From: Symbiodinium natans
Taxonomy: Eukaryota > Sar > Dinophyceae > Suessiales > Symbiodiniaceae
Reading direction: 5' to 3'
DNA length: 64,000 bases
Assembly: GCA_905221605.1 (NCBI GenBank)
Contig: CAJNDS010000582.1
Coordinates: forward strand, 45,985 to 109,984
Under the pieces are notes generated by a model. The model did no database searches. It was not told the origin of the DNA and saw only the letters and a list, made by a program, of their open reading frames with translations. Of this stretch, positions 47,545 to 55,378 are shown piece after piece (the first letter of the stretch is position 1; every line of letters begins with the position of its first letter). Both the position numbers and the translations under genes were made by a program.

Positions 47545-49737
47545 TCACTCAAGGGAGTCTTTGTCATGCCGAAATTTGCAGCGGGATCCGAACTTGCAGC
47601 CTGCATCTGTCTTCCCATATATCCAACAGAAAGGACGTTCCCCATCTCCGCTGTACCTTTTTCCTTTCCCTTTGCCTTTGTCACCCTCCTCTGTCTCGTC
47701 ACCAGTTCCCTTTTGGGCCTTGTTTAACCTTGCCCTTTTCTTGGCGTCCGAGTCCTGCTTCACCTCTTGATCACCAGCACTATGCAATAGCAGTTCAAAC
47801 TCTGCCTGTAACATTTCAGCTAGTTTTGTCGCAGTTTCAGAGGTCGGCGAGTAGTCCACCCCCAATTTCTCCCGAAAGGATGCCACTCTGAAATGAACCG
47901 TAGGGTGTTTTGCCAGCAACGTGGATGATAAACCATCCAATCCCTTGATAAGCAAGGTAGCGTCCGGCTCGGCCGCTCTCAACTCCCTTAATCGGGAACG
48001 CCATTGCGCCCATTGACGCACTCCCTTTATGGCCTCTGAGATCGAGGTTGCTGGAGATGGTTGCACCAAGAAGTTCAACATTGTGCTGCGCTCATTTGCT
48101 CCACCTGGTTGGTAGACCGTCAGCAATTTGTAGAATATCATCACTGACCCCAACATTCGAGTGGAAACAATCTCGGTCTTCAATCTCTCCGGAATCGCCT
48201 GTAGCAGCAAAGACACCGCTCTCTGCTCCAACAAAACATGCACAGTTTGAACCACTTTGAGCCCTTCCAGCTCAGCCTTGATGCCCAACCTTTCCAGCGG
48301 AGAAACACTCAACCATTTGGCATACGCTTGATATGCCTTTGAGTAGACGCATTGCCACCACACTCTTCCTGTATCTGTCAGCGAAGACAACATTGGTTCG
48401 ATCATTGCGATCCAATCACCCAGTGCCGTCGGTTTGCTTGGTGTGTAGTCTGCCAAAGTTGGAAGGCTCATCACATGCTTCCCAAGAGCCTCCGGACGTT
48501 CGGTTCCAGAACTATCACCAATGATTGGCATACCACGTGGCACCACTGCTCCAGGAGGTAAACTGACCCTACCACCAGGCCCTTGAGGTAGTCCATGTCC
48601 GATGCCAGGCGTAACAGCTGTGAGCGGAACCTTTTCTAATTCCAACTTGCCAGCAACCATTTTCCACCGATACGGAACATCATCCACCATTGTATATCCA
48701 CCCGATCCTGCTGAGTTCTCTTGCGTTGCAGTTTCCCGAGCTGAAACAAAACCGGGCTGGTTCCCCACAGGTGCGGCAGAACCATCAACACCTGATGGCA
48801 AGGAAGTAATCGGAACATGTGTTAAACCAGGTGGTCCACTTGCATATCCACCACTTGCAGGACCTCCCGTGGGGTAATTCAATGGAGGCAATCTGGAGGG
48901 TTTCTTCCCTTCAGCTACATGCATCATTGGCACTTCTTTTTCATCCTCCACTTGAACATCCCCCTTCCTGGACCCAGGCAAGGATTGAAGATCACAACCC
49001 TTTGGCAGGTCGTAGCCCTCAATAGGCAGCCATGTCCCATCAGGCAACACAGTCCAAAAACCACCCATACCATCCGTGTAGAAAACTTGTCCTGGCAGGT
49101 ACTGCTTCTCTGGAGTCATTCCTAGAGGATATGCAGTGTTTGCGTCCACCACTCCAGTGCTCCGTGCTCTTGAAGCTGACCCAGATGCAGCAGAGGTATA
49201 GCTTTTCTCCTCCGCCCGATGCAACCTGTTCCCCAGCTCCTTTGTTTGCACAAGCAACTCTTTCAGTGCACGCTTTACCACCGCCATATCTTCACTTTGT
49301 TCTTCACCACCAACATCAGGAATGAGCTCTTCGTCTGCTTGCACTCCACCAATAGTACCTCGTTCCATCTGGCCCATTAAGCCTGACGACGGTCTCTCAA
49401 CAGGTGCAGGTTCCTGACCCAAAAGATCTTGCAGCGAAGGCGGCCTCCTCGTACCTTCACCACTTCTATCCCCTCCGCTCGCAGGAAGACTTGCCGGCCT
49501 TGATTGCCTCAGTCTCATTTCTTCTTGAGCCCGCTCGCTCCAGAAAGGATTTGCTGCTGGAACCGGAACCACTTCGTTTTCCACCTGAGGCGTTGGTTGT
49601 ATCATTGCAACCTCCCTACCATCTGTCAGCGCTTGTACCATTTGTTGTCGTTCTTCACCCCCATCACCACGATTTCCTTCGGCTTCATTGGCCGTTGGCG
49701 ACAGTCCAGGCTCAGAGCGACGCCGCATCATGTCCAT
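47545..49737 (-). CDS. copia Gag
   Basis: About 730 residues from the first ATG (49737), located 63 bp inside the 5' LTR; the TTG at 49767 is rejected. Pro/Gly-rich N-terminal half, then a conserved Gag block around LGDWIAMIEPMLSSLTDTGR and a Gln/Leu-rich segment. Near the C-terminus there is an unusual CX9CX5CX3H zinc finger (CWIYGKTDAGCKFGSRCKFR then H). It ends at TGA, with a CCHC knuckle in the same frame beyond it. Gag would form the particle shell and package RNA. Confidence 0.85.
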   Translation of the reverse strand: MDMMRRRSEPGLSPTANEAEGNRGDGGEERQQMVQALTDGREVAMIQPTPQVENEVVPVPAANPFWSERAQEEMRLRQSRPASLPASGGDRSGEGTRRPPSLQDLLGQEPAPVERPSSGLMGQMERGTIGGVQADEELIPDVGGEEQSEDMAVVKRALKELLVQTKELGNRLHRAEEKSYTSAASGSASRARSTGVVDANTAYPLGMTPEKQYLPGQVFYTDGMGGFWTVLPDGTWLPIEGYDLPKGCDLQSLPGSRKGDVQVEDEKEVPMMHVAEGKKPSRLPPLNYPTGGPASGGYASGPPGLTHVPITSLPSGVDGSAAPVGNQPGFVSARETATQENSAGSGGYTMVDDVPYRWKMVAGKLELEKVPLTAVTPGIGHGLPQGPGGRVSLPPGAVVPRGMPIIGDSSGTERPEALGKHVMSLPTLADYTPSKPTALGDWIAMIEPMLSSLTDTGRVWWQCVYSKAYQAYAKWLSVSPLERLGIKAELEGLKVVQTVHVLLEQRAVSLLLQAIPERLKTEIVSTRMLGSVMIFYKLLTVYQPGGANERSTMLNFLVQPSPATSISEAIKGVRQWAQWRSRLRELRAAEPDATLLIKGLDGLSSTLLAKHPTVHFRVASFREKLGVDYSPTSETATKLAEMLQAEFELLLHSAGDQEVKQDSDAKKRARLNKAQKGTGDETEEGDKGKGKGKRYSGDGERPFCWIYGKTDAGCKFGSRCKFRHDKDSLE

Positions 49738-49784
49738 GGCGTTAAACAAACGAAAAATCTTTACCAATTCCGCAGGAAGCCTAA

Positions 49785-49799
49785 TTTGGGCTCATAACC
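49785..49799 (-). promoter_or_regulatory. copia primer-binding site (Met tRNA anticodon arm)
   Basis: On the - strand GGTTATGAGCCC follows the 5' LTR directly. It is the complement of GGGCTCATAACC, the anticodon stem-loop of a Met tRNA, with CAT being the anticodon. Copia elements are known to prime from a cleaved initiator Met tRNA half, which fits. One base differs from the usual eukaryotic initiator loop (CTCATAA against CCCATAA). Confidence 0.8.
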
Positions 49800-50009
49800 T
49801 ACGGGGGGCAACCGAAGGAGGACAGGGAACAAAACAGTCAACCCCAACAGAAGCCCTTGATCCCCTGGACCAACCAGCACCAAACCAACCCACACTTCTT
49901 TCTTCAGGGCGCATGCCCAAGTTCTTGAGCCATAAATTTGTACCGGGTACATTGACCCCTTCACCTTCCAATATCAACTCCTTTCTACAATACCAACTGC
50001 AGCTCCGCA
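49800..50009 (-). repeat. copia 5' LTR
   Basis: 210 bp; see the 3' LTR for differences. It is the promoter-bearing LTR for the - strand transcript. No clear TATA box was identified. Confidence 0.95.
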
Positions 50010-50262
50010 TAGGGTTTAGGGTTTCTATGGTTTGGGGTTTAGGGCTTATGGGGTTGAGGGTTTAGGGTTTATAGGGTTTATAGGGTTATAGGGTTTAGGG
50101 TTTATACGGTTTAGGGTTTATTTCTCGGGATCAGGGTTTAGGGTTTATACGGTTTAGGGTTTAGGGTTTATAGGGTTTAGGGTTTAGGGTTTAGGGTTTA
50201 TACGGTTTAGGGTTTAGGGTTTAGGGTTTCGGGTTTAGGGTTTAGGGTTTAGGGTTTAGGGG
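50010..50262. repeat. TTTAGGG array with TTTATAGGG and TTTATACGG variants
   Basis: G-rich heptamers interspersed with longer units containing TATAGGG or TATACGG. The array begins in the copia target duplication. Confidence 0.93.
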
Positions 50263-50502
50263 GGCTCAGGCATTTAGAGGTTTCGGGTTTCGGGTTTTAG
50301 GGCTCAGAGGTTCAGAGTTCTAAAGGGTAGGGATTACAAGCTTTGGGTTTAGGGGGATCAGACTTCGACAAGGGGGGCCTTGGGGGTCATAGTTGTTTAG
50401 GGGTTTAAGTGTGTTGGTTGGCGTTCTAAGGGCAGCAGACTCCAGCGAACGAAGCCCCAAAGCCAAAAACCCCAAAGCCAAAAACCCCAAGCAACCCCTA
50501 AC

Positions 50503-50614
50503 CTTTGTGGTGCTTTACTGTAACTTTAGATCCTTAACCTTTTTGGGTTTATTGGGTTTCTTAAGGGGGCAGCTAAAAATTAAATTTATAGCTACCCTTC
50601 TGAGTGCAGCCAAG
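50503..50614 (+). repeat. 110-bp dispersed repeat, copy 4
   Basis: Most similar to copies 1 and 3; same + orientation. The flanking AT/CC-rich sequence gives no clear target duplication. Confidence 0.88.
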
Positions 50615-51142
50615 TAACCCCAACACCAAAAAACCCAAACCCCAAGCCCTAAACCCCCCAAAGCCGCAAAACCCCAAAAATCAAAGAACGCACACACCCT
50701 GTGACCCACTGAAAACCCTAAACCCTAAACCCCAAACCCTAAGCCCTAAGCCTAAACCTAGTTCCTGAACTCTAAACCCCAAACCCGAAAAACCCCAAAA
50801 CACCAAAGCCCCTAAACCCTAAACCCCAAAAACCCCAAAACAATCCAAGAAAAGCCAAAACCCCAAAACCCTTAAACCCTAAACCCCCCAAACCCCAAAA
50901 GCCCCAAAGACCCCCAAATCCCAAATCCGCAAATTCCCCAACTACTCAAAACCCTTAAACCCTAAACCCCCCAAACCCCAAAAGCCCCAAAGACCCCCAA
51001 ATCCCAAATCCGCAAATTCCCCAACTACTCAAAAACCCCCAAAACCCCAAAACCCCCCACCAATAACCCCAGAAGCACAAAACACCCCCAAACACCCCCA
51101 AACCTCCTAAACCCTAAGCCCTAACCCCTAAACCCCCTAAAC
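50615..51142. repeat. C-rich degenerate heptamer sequence
   Basis: CCCTAAA, CCCCAAA and CCCCAAAA variants, including a ~75-bp segment duplicated in tandem (AAACCCTTAAACCC through CCAACTACTCAAA, starting near 50873 and 50947). It leads into the left end of E2. Confidence 0.85.
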
Positions 51143-51166
51143 AGGCATTTGGCTGCCAGCGAGAGC

Positions 51167-52927
51167 ATGTGCATGTTAGTGGGGGGCTTGAAGGCTTTAC
51201 CGCTGTGTACGATGTTGCATGGTGTCACCTACTTGAGTTTTGCTTTCTTTTTCCTTGTAGTCTCGTTGGCTACAACGCCCGGCATTTTGCAGGGCTTTTT
51301 CGAACCGTCCGCAGCCATGAGCGGACGCGACTCCGGACTGGGGGCAGAGCTCAGCCAGGCCTACCGCCACCTCGAGGCACAGAGGCAGGCCACACAGCAC
51401 GACGTCTACAACGCCGGCCAGGACATGTGGTTCGACTCAAGACGCGCTGCTAAGAGAGGGCCCCCGTCCACCCTGGCGTCTACGGTCCAGTCCCATGCTA
51501 CACCGCCCTCGGACCATGTCATGGAGACCGCGCAGAGGGACGCCGTTGTGGAAGAAGGGGTACGCGATCCCCCGACAGAGAGGCGGACCCCTTCATCCCT
51601 CTTCCAGCCCATGCCCATTGAGACGGACATCGCCTACCAGATGACGGCTGCGCAAAGGGGCGTGGACATTAACGATGTGGGGGCTATGCAAGCCTACATG
51701 GCTACACCGCTCCCAACAAGGAATGAGGTTCTCCAGACCATTCGCGATTACCACCTCGGGGTCCTGCGACCCGAAATCTTCAACCTCATCACGCAGGTCG
51801 AGAACGTCATCGGCAAGCTCGACGACAAGATCCTCAAGACCCAAGAGTCTCTGCAGTGGCTAGCCTCAGACAATAGACAGCAGCAAAAGAAGGAGAGCGC
51901 CATGCTAGTGGTCACGTCTGGCTGGGATAAAACGCTCGCACCCGCGGACAGGCTCTTTCAGATTAACTGGATGCTGGAGCAGCTGGAGCACATCAAGCAG
52001 TTCATCCACCAGCGCGTCTACAACGCCTCCGACTCCTGCAGACTTTGGTGTCTTTCTGCCCTCGCAGTGGAGCCGTCTACACCGCCAGCAGGCCCACACG
52101 CGTGGTCTACGGTGACAATGCTGCAGTTCAAGGACTTCTCGTGCCGCAAGGCATTCGTTGACGCTTACGGTGGTGGAGCCGGATGCCCTCTGTACAAGGA
52201 CGCTAAAACGCCCGTCAAGCAGCACCACATCCGGGTTACCGCAGCCTCACCGCAGTTCCAGCGCAAGCTTGAGCTCCCATTGCGGGTGGCACTCACTGTG
52301 ATAAACCGCTCCTCGGAGGTGCAGGGTACAACGCCGGAGCCCATCGTCATCCTTTGGCGCACGCTGACAGTCATGAAGCCCGCCGCCACGAAGGAATTCA
52401 ACCCCCAAGCCCGCGCTTGGGCCCGGATGACGTACTACGAGCAGAGTGGTGAGCTACGTGGCCTCCTCGAAGTGGACGCGGAGCTGTTCGACCTCATGTC
52501 AGCTAAACCGCCGCATGGGGACGAGGAGAACCTTTGGGCCCACTGCTGGAACCAGCTGACCTTTGGAGTTCAGCACGAGTTGGACGTCGCCGAGAAGCAA
52601 GTTTTCACCCAGGCAGCCCTCGGAGCCAAAGGTTCTTCGAAGGGTATTTCCCTGGGTAAATCGCAGCGCCACTGGAGCGCGCCGTTTATCTATAATTCGG
52701 CCATGAATCCCTTCCCGATCCCCATGACCATCAGCAAAGTTGATGCTGTCAGCTATTGTTGGGATGAATATTGCGATAAGGTAGCTGCCCCACAGCATAA
52801 GGTGGGGAACTACCAGGCCGGAACTTTTGAGGGGGCTCCCGTGGTTACACCGCCAGCGGCGGGAGCCAATCTTCCGCAAGGACCCGCGCCCTCTGAGCCA
52901 GGCCCCGGCAAGGGTAGAGGCAAGTGA
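51167..52927 (+). CDS. E2 ORF1 protein (non-LTR retrotransposon)
   Basis: 586 residues from the first ATG (the TTG at 51149 is rejected). The N-terminal ~40 residues contain a strongly hydrophobic stretch (YLSFAFFFLVVSLATTPG), a likely signal anchor. The central part aligns with E1 ORF1 (LPTRNEVLQTIRDYHLGVLR, ASPQFQRKLELPLRV, FGVQHELDVAEK, WDEYCDK). The C-terminus is Pro/Gly-rich and basic. It stops at TGA followed by CGG, the 3' context of known UGA readthrough sites, and ORF2 continues in the same frame. It contains ten exact copies of the E2 tag word. Role: probably RNA binding in the retrotransposition complex, by position only. Confidence 0.85.
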   Translation: MCMLVGGLKALPLCTMLHGVTYLSFAFFFLVVSLATTPGILQGFFEPSAAMSGRDSGLGAELSQAYRHLEAQRQATQHDVYNAGQDMWFDSRRAAKRGPPSTLASTVQSHATPPSDHVMETAQRDAVVEEGVRDPPTERRTPSSLFQPMPIETDIAYQMTAAQRGVDINDVGAMQAYMATPLPTRNEVLQTIRDYHLGVLRPEIFNLITQVENVIGKLDDKILKTQESLQWLASDNRQQQKKESAMLVVTSGWDKTLAPADRLFQINWMLEQLEHIKQFIHQRVYNASDSCRLWCLSALAVEPSTPPAGPHAWSTVTMLQFKDFSCRKAFVDAYGGGAGCPLYKDAKTPVKQHHIRVTAASPQFQRKLELPLRVALTVINRSSEVQGTTPEPIVILWRTLTVMKPAATKEFNPQARAWARMTYYEQSGELRGLLEVDAELFDLMSAKPPHGDEENLWAHCWNQLTFGVQHELDVAEKQVFTQAALGAKGSSKGISLGKSQRHWSAPFIYNSAMNPFPIPMTISKVDAVSYCWDEYCDKVAAPQHKVGNYQAGTFEGAPVVTPPAAGANLPQGPAPSEPGPGKGRGK

Positions 52928-55378
52928 CGGGGTCGATACAGCATTGCGGGTATGGCCTCAGCGCCTTTTGCATGTTTAAATTTTGCAGTCCAGTGCTCCC
53001 CGGACTACACCGCCCTAATCCCACATTTAAGGCTGCGTCTGCCCACCTTTGAACTTTCTCAACGCAGACTGCGCCGCGGGTACGGGTTGAGCACGGCTGC
53101 CTTTAAGAGACAGGGAGGTAGCGCCTTTTCCTTCCTGGGTAAAACGCCCAGCAGATTCCAGGAACCCCACCTCACCAGTAGATGCATTGGTTGGGATAGG
53201 AGTCCTCTTCGTAGATCACAGTTTAGGGGTAAGAAGCGTCACAAACAACCCGCCTGTCCCCACCTATCTAGGGCACTCCTTTGGCATCTAATAGCAGCAT
53301 TTACAGTTTTCTACTATACCTGTCCACACCGCCATAACCCCTTAATTGTAGTCCTGGATGCCCTGGCCGTTTTCGGAGCCTTTTCCACCATGGCACGCTC
53401 CGCAACAATGATCTGCCGCTCCGCAAGATCTTGCAGAACAAAAAGAACAGAGAACACAGCACAGGCTACACCGCCGGGTCAGGGATTTCTTAGGTTGGGG
53501 TATACCATTGACTATCTAGGTGTACTCCAAAGAACACTTAACCGTCTGATGCATACCCTCAATGGTAACACCGCAACTAGAGTAGAGATCTCCCTCAATG
53601 ATCTCATACCTCCAAACCCCACTCCCCTACCTGAACTGAAACTTTCAAGAGCGTTTCTTTTAGCACATCGGCAGCCCAAATCCCCTATCCCAGAGGAGCT
53701 CCCCACCCTAAACCCCCGAGCTACACCGCCACGAACAGGGCGAAGAACATGTTTCAGAAATAAAGAGGGACTTAAGATTTCCTTCTCCAAAAAGGTTACA
53801 AAGCCAAAACGCCGTTTTGTTCAAAACAAGACGGGCTGTCACCCGCTTGGTTCCCCTACCCTCCACCCTACCCACACCCAGCCTTACCCTGAAGGGGTCG
53901 GGCAGAAAGTTTCCAAGGGCACTGGGAATTCAATGAATTTAAAGAATACTTTCATTCTTGCTAGTAAGCCTACACCGCCTCAACGAGGCTTGCCGGGTGC
54001 CACTCCGGTGGTTAACGAAGAGTGTTTGTCCCCACCCCTTCCCGCCAAAGCTCTTTTAGGTCGGGGACCCGGGGCTCGCTGTCTACGTAGACGATATTAT
54101 CGTCAGTGGCGGGGGTCCTTTAGGGCTAACATATTGCCAGGGAACACGGGAAACAACCTGGTAAAGGGAAGGGTTCCCTTGAAAGCAGATCATGGGAAAG
54201 ACAGGAAGACAACCAATGCCGGAAATTTTCGTAGGCTCGTTCTTCGACAATCGGCAATTGGAGTTAGGAAGGGAAAGACCACAAAGCTAATGGCTACACC
54301 GCCCGTAGCTTATGGTTCTTCTCTTCGAATAGGCGCACAAAATGTTCAGGGAATGGCTGAACTCTTTAAGCATCAAGAGGTCCTTGCTCTCATGCATACC
54401 CAGCACCTCGATGTTTTGATGTTAACGGAAACCCACTCTAAGTCATACTACTCATTTCAAAGTCAGGGCTACCTTTTTGTGGTTAATGGTAACAACAAGG
54501 ATAAATGGTCAGGGGTCACAGCGGTTATATCGCCAAAAATGGTTCCTCATATTTGCAACATCATTCAACACACTTCTCGTATCTTGCAAATTATCATCTC
54601 ATCCAAATCAGGCTCCATTCATATTATTGGGGTATATGCCCCACACGACAAATCGCAGGAAGAGGAGCGTAAGACCCCATTCTGGAACATGTTGGAAGAC
54701 ATTCTTACAACAATTCCACAACCTGAGCCGGTTTACGTGGTAGGAGACCACAACGTCAGGTTACAAGGTAGGTTTTCTGCTGAGCAGGATTTTTTGGGGC
54801 CTCATATCTACGGTAAGGGCAAACTCGCTGCCAACACTAAAACGCACTCCAACCGCACATTCTACACTTCTTTGTTAAAATCCCTTGGATTTGCAGACGC
54901 TTTATCCTTTAAACAGTCCAACCTGACCAAGCATGTCACTTACAGGGATAAATTCTCACCTCCGGACAACTGGGACCAGTTCATTCTCGACCCCCTAATT
55001 CTTCTACAAATGTGGGATCGTTTTGCCACGCTCCCCTTGCCAGAGTCAGATCAGCTTTCGCTGGTTTCGGAGATTCGAGCGTTCCTGGGTTTAGATACCC
55101 TCCCCCCCAATAAACTGGCTACACCGCACATAGACCCTGTCCGCTTTCAAAGCTTGGACAGACTGATTACCCCTAGGAAATGGCTCCCCACGATCCGAAA
55201 AATAAAAGCTGTACACAATACAGGTTTTCCAAGCGATCATTACCTACTTCTTACAGAGCTCAGCGTCCGGCTAGGGGCACGTAGGCAGAGGCAACCCAGA
55301 CCCGCCCCCTGGAGTACAACGCCACCAGACAACAGCGCGAGAAGTTCAACAAAGAATTTAGGAACGCACTATATCTAG
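52928..55378 (+). CDS. E2 ORF2 N-terminal region plus EEP endonuclease
   Basis: Open in the ORF1 frame from the codon after TGA; ATG at 52952 is the first in-frame start. About 450 residues of unrecognised sequence come first, with a hydrophobic segment (LLWHLIAAFTVFYY) and basic patches. The EEP endonuclease follows: QNVQG (Asn about residue 464 from 52952), LTET, VYAPHD, GDHN (His where E1 has Phe) and SDHYLL. The frame closes 40 residues after SDHYLL at 55378 while the RNase H domain continues in the -1 frame from 55285. Compared with E1 this copy keeps the N-terminal region and endonuclease in one piece. Tag words occur in two of the three frames. Confidence 0.88.
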   Translation, partial: RGRYSIAGMASAPFACLNFAVQCSPDYTALIPHLRLRLPTFELSQRRLRRGYGLSTAAFKRQGGSAFSFLGKTPSRFQEPHLTSRCIGWDRSPLRRSQFRGKKRHKQPACPHLSRALLWHLIAAFTVFYYTCPHRHNPLIVVLDALAVFGAFSTMARSATMICRSARSCRTKRTENTAQATPPGQGFLRLGYTIDYLGVLQRTLNRLMHTLNGNTATRVEISLNDLIPPNPTPLPELKLSRAFLLAHRQPKSPIPEELPTLNPRATPPRTGRRTCFRNKEGLKISFSKKVTKPKRRFVQNKTGCHPLGSPTLHPTHTQPYPEGVGQKVSKGTGNSMNLKNTFILASKPTPPQRGLPGATPVVNEECLSPPLPAKALLGRGPGARCLRRRYYRQWRGSFRANILPGNTGNNLVKGRVPLKADHGKDRKTTNAGNFRRLVLRQSAIGVRKGKTTKLMATPPVAYGSSLRIGAQNVQGMAELFKHQEVLALMHTQHLDVLMLTETHSKSYYSFQSQGYLFVVNGNNKDKWSGVTAVISPKMVPHICNIIQHTSRILQIIISSKSGSIHIIGVYAPHDKSQEEERKTPFWNMLEDILTTIPQPEPVYVVGDHNVRLQGRFSAEQDFLGPHIYGKGKLAANTKTHSNRTFYTSLLKSLGFADALSFKQSNLTKHVTYRDKFSPPDNWDQFILDPLILLQMWDRFATLPLPESDQLSLVSEIRAFLGLDTLPPNKLATPHIDPVRFQSLDRLITPRKWLPTIRKIKAVHNTGFPSDHYLLLTELSVRLGARRQRQPRPAPWSTTPPDNSARSSTKNLGTHYI

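Larger units (their letters stand above)
42144..50014 (-). mobile_element. Ty1/copia LTR retrotransposon
   Basis: Near-identical LTRs at 42149-42357 and 49800-50009 are flanked by the 5-bp duplication TAGGG (42144-42148, 50010-50014), so the element inserted into a TTTAGGG unit. The coding order on the - strand is Gag, zinc knuckle, protease, integrase, reverse transcriptase, RNase H, which is the copia order. Primer-binding and polypurine sites adjoin the LTRs. Only two differences separate the LTRs, yet the coding region is split into at least four frames and lacks part of RT-RNase H. The copy is therefore young but defective, or the assembly carries indels. Confidence 0.97.

Noticed and set aside
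42584-49797. Many + strand frames across the copia element
   Set aside because: They are shadows of the - strand gag-pol genes and show no conserved motifs.
55285-55378. A programmed -1 frameshift between endonuclease and RNase H in E2
   Set aside because: No convincing slippery heptamer was found, and E1 shifts in the other direction because of a deletion. Mutation or assembly indel is simpler.
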